Origin: Burkholderiales bacterium | GTDB lineage: Bacteria; Pseudomonadota; Gammaproteobacteria; Burkholderiales; Burkholderiaceae_C | Length of the DNA stretch: 56,849 nucleotides | NCBI GenBank assembly: GCA_947464185.1 | Contig: CANHVY010000027.1 | Span: 1-56,849, forward strand | Reading direction: 5' to 3' | Shown: piece after piece, positions 27,507 through 36,011 of the stretch | Layout: each line of letters starts with the position of its first letter | Numbering within the stretch: position 1 is the first letter of the stretch | The notes under the pieces: generated by a model | Told to the model about the DNA's origin: nothing | The model's input: the letters and a program-made list of their open reading frames with translations, nothing else | Database searches by the model: none | Program-made: the position numbers and the translations under genes

Positions 27507-28244
27507 GTGACATTGCTCAAGACCCCGCCCAAGCCCTACCGATTGATCGTCGTGGACGATGATGGTCGCATACGTGAGTTGCTCAGGCGTTACCTCAGTC
27601 AGGAAGGCTTCGAGGTGTTGCTGGCCGAAGATGCGCGGGCACTGGACCGGCTGCTGCTGCGCGAACAGGTGGATCTGGTCGTGCTGGACCTGATGCTGCC
27701 CGGCGAAGATGGCCTATCGGTGTGCAGACGCATGCGAGCGCGACAGGACCTGACCCCGGTGATCATGCTCACCGCCAAGGGCGACGAGGTGGACCGCATC
27801 GTGGGTCTGGAGATCGGCGCGGATGACTACCTGACCAAGCCCTTCAATCCCCGCGAACTGCTGGCCCGAGTGCATGCCGTGCTGCGCCGCCGCCCGACCC
27901 GCGAAGCGCCGGGCGCGCCCTCCCCTCTGGGCGAAAAGGTGGTGTTCGGACCTTTCGAATTCGACCTGGCCTTGCGCACGCTGCGGCGCGAAGGGGAACC
28001 GCTGCCGCTGACCACGGGCGAGTTTTCCATGCTCAAGGCGCTGGTGCGGCACCCCAAGCAGCCTCTGACGCGGGACAAGCTCGCGCAGCTGGCCAGGGGC
28101 CGCGAGTTCGAACCCTTTGACCGCAGTCTGGATGTGCAGATCTCGCGCCTGCGCAAGATGCTGGAGACCGATCCCGCGCACCCGCGCTTCATCCAGACGG
28201 TGTGGGGTGTCGGTTACGTCTTCGTGCCCGACATGGGGACCTGA
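27507..28244 (+). CDS. ompR: OmpR-family response regulator
   Basis: The 245-residue transcription factor has a receiver domain (residues 10-125) with the acidic pair in VVDDDGR, phosphoacceptor Asp in VVLDLMLPGEDG, Thr in MLTAK and Lys in TKPFNP. A winged-helix DNA-binding domain follows (about 145-240), ending GVGYVFVPD. The start is probably the GTG at 27507; no ATG lies in a better place. The sensor kinase gene begins 49 bp downstream. E. coli OmpR controls porins with osmolarity; the target here is not shown. Confidence 0.92.
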   Translation: MTLLKTPPKPYRLIVVDDDGRIRELLRRYLSQEGFEVLLAEDARALDRLLLREQVDLVVLDLMLPGEDGLSVCRRMRARQDLTPVIMLTAKGDEVDRIVGLEIGADDYLTKPFNPRELLARVHAVLRRRPTREAPGAPSPLGEKVVFGPFEFDLALRTLRREGEPLPLTTGEFSMLKALVRHPKQPLTRDKLAQLARGREFEPFDRSLDVQISRLRKMLETDPAHPRFIQTVWGVGYVFVPDMGT

Positions 28245-28293
28245 TACACATTCCTCACGCCAGAACCCGTGCCGCGCGCGGCATCATGCCCAC

Positions 28294-29409
28294 ATGCCCT
28301 TTCGCGCTGCACGCCCGGCCAAGGCCACAAACTCTGCGAATGCCGCAGACGCTGTGTCTGCCGCACCTGCCGTACCTCCTTCCAGGGAGTTCCCTGCAGT
28401 CCGGGTCAGGCTTTTCTGGCTGATCCTGGCGGGGATGGCCGCGTGGTATGTCACCACGCTGGCCACTTGGGTGCTGTCCGCCTCATGGGGAGGCTGGTTG
28501 GCAGGCAGTGATGCTGCGCAGACAGACGCCACCAGAGCCTTCGGCGCTCTGGCCGCCGCAGGAACGGTCACGCTGGCCACGGCAGCTCTGGTCGCCTGGT
28601 GGATGAGCCGGCCCTATCGGGCTTTGTTTCAGGCGACACAACGCCTGCGCGAGGGCGATGCGGCGCCCGCACTGGACGAGCAGGCCCTGGTGCAGGAGAT
28701 CCGTGAAGTCAATGCCGGCTTCAACCGGATGGCGGCCGAGCTGGCCCGAGCCGAACAGGACCGGGCTGTCATGCTGGCGGGACTGAGCCACGACCTGCGC
28801 ACGCCCTTGGCTCGGCTGCGGCTGGAGGCCGAGTTGAGCGTGAAGGAGCCGCAGGCCCTGGCGCACATGGCCGCCGACATCGGTCAGCTTGACGCCATCA
28901 TCGGCAAGTTCACCGACTACGCGCGACCGGACGTCCCGAAGCTGCAAGCTGTGGACCTGCGTCAGCAAGTCGAGGCGGCCTGCCGACGTTTCGACGGCGA
29001 CAGCCGGTTGCACATCGTCATGGCCTTGCCGAGCGATCTGGTGGTGCGGGCCGATCCCATCGACCTCGACCGCGTGCTGGTGAACCTGCTGGAAAACGCG
29101 GCACGCTACGCCCGGGCCCGCGATGGCGGGCCGGCTGAGCTGACCGTTTCAGCGCACCCGGAGCCCCGGGAGGTGGCCCTGCTTCTGCGGGACAAGGGGC
29201 CGGGCGTGCCTGATGCACAACTGGGCCTGCTGACCCAACCCTTTTTCCGGGGGAACGCGGCGCGCTCCGAACCGTCTGGCGCCGGCCTCGGGCTGGCCAT
29301 CGTGGAGCGAGCAGTCAAGCGCATGCGCGGCGCGCTGACGTTGCGCAACTTGCCGGGCCAGGGCCTGGAGGCCTGCATCCGGCTGCCGCGTGCCAACGCA
29401 GACACCTGA
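28294..29409 (+). CDS. envZ: EnvZ-like sensor histidine kinase
   Basis: The 371-residue kinase has two membrane segments, RLFWLILAGMAAWYVTTLATW (about 39-59) and FGALAAAGTVTLATAALVAWW (about 82-104). The loop between them is only about 25 residues, so there is little periplasmic sensor. A HAMP region follows, then the H-box LAGLSHDLRTPLARL and the ATPase N, G1 and G2 boxes (NLLENAARYA, DKGPGVP, GAGLGLAIVERAV). It is the partner of the upstream OmpR-type regulator. The short periplasmic part suggests sensing in the membrane or cytoplasm. Confidence 0.92.
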   Translation: MPFRAARPAKATNSANAADAVSAAPAVPPSREFPAVRVRLFWLILAGMAAWYVTTLATWVLSASWGGWLAGSDAAQTDATRAFGALAAAGTVTLATAALVAWWMSRPYRALFQATQRLREGDAAPALDEQALVQEIREVNAGFNRMAAELARAEQDRAVMLAGLSHDLRTPLARLRLEAELSVKEPQALAHMAADIGQLDAIIGKFTDYARPDVPKLQAVDLRQQVEAACRRFDGDSRLHIVMALPSDLVVRADPIDLDRVLVNLLENAARYARARDGGPAELTVSAHPEPREVALLLRDKGPGVPDAQLGLLTQPFFRGNAARSEPSGAGLGLAIVERAVKRMRGALTLRNLPGQGLEACIRLPRANADT

Positions 29410-29439
29410 GGCTTCGGCCAGACCGGCGCGCCCGAAGTG

Positions 29440-30015
29440 TCACCAGGCGCCTTGATGGGGCCGCCACAACAGGCAGACCGCCCGGGCCTCGATGGCGCGC
29501 CCCTCACCCACCGGCCCCATTTTCTCGGCCGTCTTGGCCTTGATGTTCACCTGGTCCAGCGACAGAGCCAGCAATTGGGCGATGCGGGTACACATGGCCG
29601 GAATATGGGGCGCCATCTTGGGCGCCTGGGCCACAATGGTGGCGTCCACATTGGCGATGGACCAGCCGCGTACCCGCACGCGGTGCGCCGCCTCGGCCAG
29701 GAGCAGCGCTGAGTCGGCTCCTCGGAAATTGGGATCGGTGTCCGGAAAGTGGCGCCCGATGTCGCCCAGGGCGGCAGCGCCCAGCAGGGCGTCCGTGATG
29801 GCGTGCAGCAGCGCATCGGCATCGGAGTGCCCGAGCAGGCCGTGGCTGTGCGCAATGGTGATGCCACCCAGCACCAGCGGCCGATCCACGACCAGCGCGT
29901 GGATGTCCCAACCTTCGCCAATCCGCCATGGCGGCCCCGAGGGCTGCAGCGTGGCGGAAGGCTCAGCCGTCGACGCGGGCGCCGGGCCCGGTCCTGATGC
30001 GAAAGGGGAAGTCAT
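29440..30015 (-). CDS. ispF: 2-C-methyl-D-erythritol 2,4-cyclodiphosphate synthase
   Basis: IspF makes the cyclic diphosphate in the MEP route to isoprenoids. The zinc ligands are in GWDIHAL and the conserved HSDADALLH. The ending [15 protein letters not shown] is normal. The 191-residue form from the ATG at 30015 carries about 30 extra residues (low-complexity P, S, A) before the family start, so translation may begin further in. It follows ispD by 52 bp. Confidence 0.94.
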   Translation of the reverse strand: MTSPFASGPGPAPASTAEPSATLQPSGPPWRIGEGWDIHALVVDRPLVLGGITIAHSHGLLGHSDADALLHAITDALLGAAALGDIGRHFPDTDPNFRGADSALLLAEAAHRVRVRGWSIANVDATIVAQAPKMAPHIPAMCTRIAQLLALSLDQVNIKAKTAEKMGPVGEGRAIEARAVCLLWRPHQGAW

Positions 30016-30067
30016 GGATGTGGTTGCGCACGCGGGTGCGAGGTGCTGACGATGTCGTATCGATGAT

Positions 30068-30826
30068 TCACCAGTCTTGCGCAGACAGCAGGCGCTCAGC
30101 CAGCGCGAAGTCTTCGGGAAAGGTGACCTTGAAGTTTTCCACCGATCCCGGCACCAGCAGCGGCTGCAGGCCCAGGGCCTCCACCGCGCTGGATTCGTCG
30201 GTGACCACGAACTCTTGCTGACGTGACGCTGCCGCCAGGGCCTGCCGCAGCAGCCCGAGCCTGAACATCTGTGGTGTTTGCGCGGCCCATTTACCGCTGC
30301 GGGAAACGGTGCTCTGTACCCTGCCCGCCTGCTCCGCCTTCAGCGTGTCCGCCAGCGGCAGCGCCAACAGTCCGCCCACGTCGTCGCCCAGGCAGGCCTC
30401 GATCAGCCGATCGACCCAGGCAGGTTGCAACAGGCAACGGGCGGCGTCGTGCACCAGCACCCAGTCGTCCTCCAGCGCGCCGTGCCGCAATAGCGCCTCA
30501 AGCCCAGAAGCGACGGACTGCGCACGCGTCTCGCCCCCGCAGTGGGCCAGCCAGCCTCTGGGCCCTTCGAAGTCAGGCACCAGGGCGCGGAACATCTCGT
30601 CTGCGGGTGACAGCACCACCAACGTGGCGGTCAGTCGGTGCGCCTCGGCCAGCGCGTTCAGCGTGTGCGCCACCAGCGGCCTGCCCGCCACCGAGACGTA
30701 CTGCTTGGGCCGGTCAGCGCCCGATCGCGCACCCACGCCCGCACAGGGCACCAGGGCGAAAAGCCGCGGCGTTGCAGGGGTGCTGAAAGCCGACAGACCT
30801 GCGTCCGGGGCGGCAAGAGAGGACAT
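30068..30826 (-). CDS. ispD: 2-C-methyl-D-erythritol 4-phosphate cytidylyltransferase
   Basis: IspD couples CTP to methylerythritol phosphate, giving CDP-ME in the MEP pathway. The nucleotide-binding block is [20 protein letters not shown], and DSA-type contacts are in [11 protein letters not shown] and VTDESSAVE. The 252-residue form starts at ATG 30826. A longer frame reaches 30937 but overlaps the mfd start region, so it is not used. ispD-ispF is a common gene pair. Confidence 0.95.
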   Translation of the reverse strand: MSSLAAPDAGLSAFSTPATPRLFALVPCAGVGARSGADRPKQYVSVAGRPLVAHTLNALAEAHRLTATLVVLSPADEMFRALVPDFEGPRGWLAHCGGETRAQSVASGLEALLRHGALEDDWVLVHDAARCLLQPAWVDRLIEACLGDDVGGLLALPLADTLKAEQAGRVQSTVSRSGKWAAQTPQMFRLGLLRQALAAASRQQEFVVTDESSAVEALGLQPLLVPGSVENFKVTFPEDFALAERLLSAQDW

Positions 30827-30931
30827 GCGACGGATTCTAGAGAGAGCCACTCGCCCCACCTGCTCCCTACAATCTGTCCGTCGCCCGCCCCCGCAGCCTG
30901 CTGTCGGGGCGGGCCTGCTGTTTTTCGCACC

Positions 30932-33900
30932 ATGCAACTCCCTTCCATCGCCCCCGGCAAGCGCTTCACCCTCCCCCGTCCGACCGGGTCTGCCGACGCC
31001 CTGTTGATTGGCCGTCTGGCCCTGGCCCGTGCGGCAGAGAAGCGACTGGTCGCTGTGGTGACGGCCGACCCCAGCGATGCGCAGCGCCTGGCCGACGAGC
31101 TACCTTTTTTTGCGCCTGGCCTGCGTGTAGCCGTCTTCCCGGACTGGGAAACCCTGCCTTGGGACACCTTCAGCCCGCACCAGGACCTGATCTCCGAGCG
31201 CCTGGCCACGCTGTGGAAGGTGCTGCAGCGCGAGTTGGACGTGGTGCTGCTGCCCGCCACCACGGCGCTCACGCGGCTGGCACCGCCCTCCTTCCTGGCC
31301 GGCACCACCTTTCACTTCAAGCAGAAGGCGCGGCTGGACGAAGCCGGGCTCAAGTCGCAGTTGACCCTGGCCGGCTACCAGCACGTGACGCAGGTGGTCT
31401 CCCCAGGCGAATATGCCGTGCGCGGCGGCTTGATCGACCTGTTTCCCATGGGCTCGCTGGTGCCCTACCGGGTCGACCTGTTCGGCGACGAGGTGGACTC
31501 GATCCGCACCTTCGACCCCGACTCCCAGCGCAGCCTGTACCCCGTGCCGGAGGTGCGCCTGCTGCCGGGGCGCGAGTTCCCCACGGACGAGGTGGCGCGC
31601 TCCGCCTTTCGCGCCCGCTGGCGCGAGCGCATCGAGGGTGACCCGACCAAGGCACGCGTCTACAAGGACGTAGGCCAGGGCATCGCCACCGCCGGCATCG
31701 AGTACTACCTGCCGCTGTTCTTCGACGAGACGGCCACCTTCTTCTCTTACCTGAGGCAGGAAGCCGCGCTGGTGCTGCACGGCGAGGTGGATGCGGCGCT
31801 GGAGCGCTACTGGTCTGACACGCGCGACCGCCACCGCTTCCTGCAGCACGACCCCGAGCGGCCCCTCCTGCCGCCCGAGGCCTTGTTCCTGCGGCCCGAG
31901 GACTTCTTCACGCTGACGCAGCCGCACTCGACGCTGTCCTTGCGTGGAAGCGAACCGGTGGAGTGGGCACGGCCCCTGCCGGACGTGAGCGTGGACCGCG
32001 GCGCGACCGAGCCGCTGCATGCGCTGGAAGCCCACCTGCGCCAGACGCCAGCCCGCGTGCTGCTGGTGGCCGAGAGCGACGGCCGGCGCGAGAGCCTGCT
32101 GGAGATGCTGCGCGACCACCGCATCGACGTGCCCAGCGTGGACTCGCTGCAGGCGTTCATCGACGGTGACGAGCGCGTGGCCATTGCGGCGTCGCCCCTG
32201 GCGGCGGGTTTCCACTGGCTGGATCGCGTCTCGCTGGATGACGCCGCGCCCGCGCTGAACCTGCAGTTCATCACCGAGACCGAGCTGTTCGCCACCACGC
32301 CGCAGGCCCGGCGCCGACGCAAGCAGGAGCAGACCAGCAGCGTCGACGCGCTGATCAAGGACCTGTCTGAACTCAAGGTGGGCGACCCCGTGGTGCACGT
32401 GAACCACGGCATTGGCCGCTACAAGGGCCTGGTGCACATCGACACGGGCGAGGGGTCGACCGAGTTCCTGCACCTGGAGTACGCCGACAAGGCCACGCTG
32501 TACGTGCCGGTGTCGCAGTTGCACCTGATCGGCCGCTACACCGGCGTCAGCGCCGACGAAGCGCCGCTGCACCGTCTGGGCTCGGGCCAGTGGGAAAAGG
32601 CGCGGCGCAAAGCCGCCGAGCAGGTGCGCGACGTCGCGGCCGAACTGCTGAACCTGTACGCCCGCCGTGCCGCGCGCGAGGGCCATGCCCACCGGTTCAC
32701 GCCCAATGACTACGAGGCTTTCGCCGCCAGTTTCGGCTTCGAGGAGACGGCTGACCAGCGCGCGGCCATCCACGCCGTGATCCAGGATCTGGTCAGCCCC
32801 AAGCCGATGGATCGCCTGATCTGTGGCGATGTGGGCTTTGGCAAGACCGAGGTGGCGCTGCGCGCGGCATTCGTGGCCGTGCACGGGGGCAAGCAGGTGG
32901 CGATCCTCGCGCCCACCACGCTGCTGGCCGAGCAGCATTACCAGACCCTGGTGGACCGCTTCGGCAAGTGGCCCGTGCGGGTGGCCGAGCTGTCCCGTTT
33001 TCGCTCGCCGAAGGAGGTGAAGATCGCGCTGGAGGGCCTGGAGGCCGGCACCATCGACATCGTGGTGGGCACGCACAAGCTGCTCAGCCCGGATGTCAAG
33101 TTCAAGCGCCTGGGCCTGCTCATCATCGACGAGGAACACCGCTTCGGCGTGCGGCACAAGGAGGCGATGAAGGCGCTGCGCGCCGAGGTGGACGTGCTGA
33201 CGCTCACCGCCACGCCCATCCCGCGCACCCTGGGCATGGCACTCGAAGGCCTGCGCGACCTGAGCGTGATTGCCACCGCGCCGCAGCGACGGCTGGCCAT
33301 CAAGACTTTCGTGCGCAACGAGGGCAGCGGCGTCATCCGCGAGGCCGTGCTGCGGGAGTTGAAGCGCGGCGGTCAGGTCTACTTCCTGCACAACGAGGTG
33401 GAGACCATCCAGCACCGCGCCGAGAAGCTGACCGAGTTGCTGCCCGAGGCGCGCATCGCCGTGGCCCACGGCCAGATGCCTGAGCGTGAGCTGGAGCGCG
33501 TGATGCGCGACTTCGTGGCCCAGCGCCACAACGTGCTGCTGTGCTCCACCATCATCGAGACCGGCATCGACGTGCCCAGCGCCAACACCATCGTCATCAG
33601 CCGGGCCGACAAGTTCGGCCTGGCGCAGCTGCACCAGCTTCGCGGCCGCGTGGGGCGCAGCCACCACCAGGCCTACGCTTACTTGCTGGTGCCCGACGTC
33701 GAGTGCCTGACCAAGCAGGCCGCCCAGCGGCTGGAGGCGATCCAGTCGATGGAGGAGCTGGGCTCGGGCTTCTACCTGGCTATGCACGACCTGGAGATCC
33801 GCGGTGCTGGCGAGGTGTTGGGCGACAACCAGAGCGGCAACATGATGGAGGTGGGCTTCCAGCTCTACAACGAGATGCTGTCCGAGGCGGTGCGGGCCCT

Positions 33901-34402
33901 GCGGTCGGGCCGCGAACCTGACCTGTTGTCACCCACGGGCGTCTTCGGCGGCGGCACCGAGATCAACCTGCATGCCCCGGCCCTGCTGCCCGACAGCTAC
34001 TGTGGCGATGTCCACACCCGTCTCAACCTCTACAAGCGCCTGGCCTCGGCGGAGAAGCCCGAGCAACTGGACGTACTGCTGGAGGAGCTGACCGACCGCT
34101 TCGGTCGCCTGCCGCCCCAGGGCCAGACCCTGTTCGACACCCACCGCCTGCGCGTCCTGGCGCGGCCCTATGGCGTGCAGAAGATCGACGCCGGCCCCCG
34201 GTTGATGAGCATCACCTTCCGGCCCAACCCGCCCGTGGACGCGGCCCGCATCATCGCCCTGGTGCAGAAGAACCGGAACGTGCGCTTGGCGGGGAACGAC
34301 AAGCTGCGTATCGAACGCGAGTTCGAAGACCCGAAAGACCGGGCGCAGTACATCCGCGATGTGCTCAAGAGCCTGGGCACACCCACGACTGCATCGGTTT
34401 GA
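30932..34402 (+). CDS. mfd: Transcription-repair coupling factor Mfd
   Basis: Mfd frees RNA polymerase stalled at DNA damage and recruits UvrA. The 1156-residue protein has the usual order: UvrB-like N-terminal region with the EYAVRGGLIDLFP block (about 150-165), an RNA polymerase interaction domain starting GDPVVHVNHGIGRYKG (about 485-500), a DEAD/H translocase with GDVGFGKTEVALRA Walker A and DEEHRFG Walker B, the SATI-equivalent TATPIPRTL, and the C-terminal TRCF domain. The ATG at 30932 is divergent from ispD. Confidence 0.97.
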   Translation: MQLPSIAPGKRFTLPRPTGSADALLIGRLALARAAEKRLVAVVTADPSDAQRLADELPFFAPGLRVAVFPDWETLPWDTFSPHQDLISERLATLWKVLQRELDVVLLPATTALTRLAPPSFLAGTTFHFKQKARLDEAGLKSQLTLAGYQHVTQVVSPGEYAVRGGLIDLFPMGSLVPYRVDLFGDEVDSIRTFDPDSQRSLYPVPEVRLLPGREFPTDEVARSAFRARWRERIEGDPTKARVYKDVGQGIATAGIEYYLPLFFDETATFFSYLRQEAALVLHGEVDAALERYWSDTRDRHRFLQHDPERPLLPPEALFLRPEDFFTLTQPHSTLSLRGSEPVEWARPLPDVSVDRGATEPLHALEAHLRQTPARVLLVAESDGRRESLLEMLRDHRIDVPSVDSLQAFIDGDERVAIAASPLAAGFHWLDRVSLDDAAPALNLQFITETELFATTPQARRRRKQEQTSSVDALIKDLSELKVGDPVVHVNHGIGRYKGLVHIDTGEGSTEFLHLEYADKATLYVPVSQLHLIGRYTGVSADEAPLHRLGSGQWEKARRKAAEQVRDVAAELLNLYARRAAREGHAHRFTPNDYEAFAASFGFEETADQRAAIHAVIQDLVSPKPMDRLICGDVGFGKTEVALRAAFVAVHGGKQVAILAPTTLLAEQHYQTLVDRFGKWPVRVAELSRFRSPKEVKIALEGLEAGTIDIVVGTHKLLSPDVKFKRLGLLIIDEEHRFGVRHKEAMKALRAEVDVLTLTATPIPRTLGMALEGLRDLSVIATAPQRRLAIKTFVRNEGSGVIREAVLRELKRGGQVYFLHNEVETIQHRAEKLTELLPEARIAVAHGQMPERELERVMRDFVAQRHNVLLCSTIIETGIDVPSANTIVISRADKFGLAQLHQLRGRVGRSHHQAYAYLLVPDVECLTKQAAQRLEAIQSMEELGSGFYLAMHDLEIRGAGEVLGDNQSGNMMEVGFQLYNEMLSEAVRALRSGREPDLLSPTGVFGGGTEINLHAPALLPDSYCGDVHTRLNLYKRLASAEKPEQLDVLLEELTDRFGRLPPQGQTLFDTHRLRVLARPYGVQKIDAGPRLMSITFRPNPPVDAARIIALVQKNRNVRLAGNDKLRIEREFEDPKDRAQYIRDVLKSLGTPTTASV

Positions 34403-34439
34403 GACTGAAGCGTCAGCTTCAAGGCCCCCTCACGGCCGT

Positions 34440-34835
34440 TCAGGTGCACTTGAAGTGCGTGTACATCACCTCTCGTACGAAACTGGCAGCATTGAAGCGA
34501 TGCATCTGAGGATTCTTGGAGAGCTCTTCCTTCACCAGATCCACGACCAGATCAAGCCGCACATCGGCGCCGATGCAAATCTGGGGATCCTTGGTCAGGA
34601 TCAAGGTGTCCAGGACACCCATGACATAGTGCCTCCCCGCCTCTACGGCTGCGCGGTCGAGGGAGGCCAGCCGCTCATGAAGCGCTCCCGCCGACAGGAA
34701 GCGCGCGCTGCGTGTGGACTGGGCGGCCGCACCTTCAGGGTTGATCATGAAAGCCAGCATCAGGCCAGCCAGGATCCAGAGAAGGTAGGCCTGAAGAGGG
34801 GCACGCCGAGCGGGCCGAGCTTGCGGTTGCGGCAT
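34440..34835 (-). CDS. Small secreted Rap1a/Tai-like protein
   Basis: This 131-residue protein has a hydrophobic signal sequence (about residues 15-38, ending INPEGAAA) and a mature part of about 90 residues. Its pattern, YVMGVLDTLI, CIGADVRLDLVVDLVKEEL and a final Cys near the C-terminus (FKC), resembles the Rap1a/Tai immunity-like superfamily, small alpha-helical periplasmic proteins. Known Rap1a proteins are immunity partners of type VI effectors, but many relatives are stand-alone and uncharacterised. No effector gene is next to it: mfd lies on the other strand before it and serB after it. The ATG at 34835 is chosen; the longer frame begins with TTG. Confidence 0.65.
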   Translation of the reverse strand: MPQPQARPARRAPLQAYLLWILAGLMLAFMINPEGAAAQSTRSARFLSAGALHERLASLDRAAVEAGRHYVMGVLDTLILTKDPQICIGADVRLDLVVDLVKEELSKNPQMHRFNAASFVREVMYTHFKCT

Positions 34836-35169
34836 CGCGCGTACTCCGTGTGTCAACGACGGTAGCGGCCTGACGAAGTCGGGAGCCGCATCTCACGGGA
34901 CAGTGTGCCATGCGCAAGGCCGCCGAAATGGGTTGCGGGCAGGGCAGGAATTTCCAGACTTCAGACGAGATACAGCCCTGCGGCAGTGGCCACCAGGGTG
35001 AATCGGCGCAGCCGAGAAGCGCAGTCGTCGGGGTCGGTGCGCGAAGCGAGTTCCGCAGCGTGACCCTGGCGGCGAGCATCGCAGGGAACCGCTGCCGTAG
35101 GCAGGAGCCAGCCGTCTGAACCCGGGTGGCCGGTGCCGCAGGGCGGTGCATGGCTACACTGCGGCTCAC
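34836..35169. other. 334-bp gap between the Rap1a-like gene and serB
   Basis: This is divergent intergenic DNA. Several short frames (up to 150 codons) cross it but show no family pattern and clash with one another. A sequence TACACT (35154-35159) just before serB could be a -10 box. I see no RNA gene or repeat. Confidence 0.5.
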
Positions 35170-35895
35170 ATGATCGCGGCATCCCACCCCCCTTCGCCCA
35201 CCGGCCTGATCGTGAGGGGACTGCGCCCTGGGCTGAAGCTGTCGGACTTCAAGCTCATCGCCTTCGACATGGACTCGACGCTGATCAACATCGAGTGCAT
35301 CGACGAGATTGCCGACCTGGCCGGCCGCAAGACCGAGGTGGCGGAGATCACCGAGGCCGCGATGCGCGGAGAGATTGCCGACTACAAGGACAGCCTGCGG
35401 CGCCGCGTGGCGCTGCTGGCTGGGGTGCCCGAAGCTGCGCTGGAGCGCGTCTACGAGGAGCGCCTGCGGCTGAACCCTGGGGTGGAGACCTTCGTGGCGG
35501 CGTGCCAGGCGGCCGGGCTCAAGACACTGCTCATTTCAGGCGGATTCACGCACTTCAGCGAGCGCATCCGTCGCAGGCTCAAGCTGGACTTCGCGCGTGC
35601 CAACACCCTGGGCGTGGCGCACGGCAAGCTCACGGGCACCCTATTCGACCGCCCGTGGGGCGACATCGTCGACGGCGCAGAAAAGAAGCGCGTGGTGCTG
35701 GAAGTCTGCGAGCTGATGGGCATTTCCACCGCCCAGGCCATTGCTGTGGGAGATGGCGCCAACGACCTGCCCATGATGCAAGCCGCAGGGCTGTCCATCG
35801 CCTACCACCCCAAGCCTGCCGTGGCCGAGGTGGCGATGGTGTCGATCATGCAAGGGGGCCTGGACCGCGCGCTGGAGGTGATTTCAGCGGAATGA
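35170..35895 (+). CDS. serB: Phosphoserine phosphatase
   Basis: SerB removes phosphate from O-phosphoserine in the last step of serine synthesis. The 241-residue HAD enzyme has the nucleophile motif DMDSTLINIECIDE, ISGGF motif II and GDGANDLPMM motif III. It lacks the N-terminal ACT-like part of longer SerB proteins. The ATG at 35170 is preferred; GTG at 35146 is possible. It stands between two minus-strand genes. Confidence 0.95.
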   Translation: MIAASHPPSPTGLIVRGLRPGLKLSDFKLIAFDMDSTLINIECIDEIADLAGRKTEVAEITEAAMRGEIADYKDSLRRRVALLAGVPEAALERVYEERLRLNPGVETFVAACQAAGLKTLLISGGFTHFSERIRRRLKLDFARANTLGVAHGKLTGTLFDRPWGDIVDGAEKKRVVLEVCELMGISTAQAIAVGDGANDLPMMQAAGLSIAYHPKPAVAEVAMVSIMQGGLDRALEVISAE

Positions 35896-36011
35896 AGCGT
35901 GCTCGCCCGGGCCGGCCGTCCAGCTACTGGATTCAGGCCTGCGGCGGGCTTGGAGACCGCCCCAATCCCGTGGACTGAGGTGCCGCAAGTGCCGTGTCTG
36001 GCCTGCAGCGT

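Noticed and set aside
31100..33787. An 895-codon open frame antisense to mfd
   Set aside because: It mirrors mfd codon structure in GC-rich DNA, has no recognisable domain, and mfd is complete with all motifs.
34735..35187. Short minus-strand frames before serB
   Set aside because: They conflict with each other, show no domain and run into neighbouring genes.
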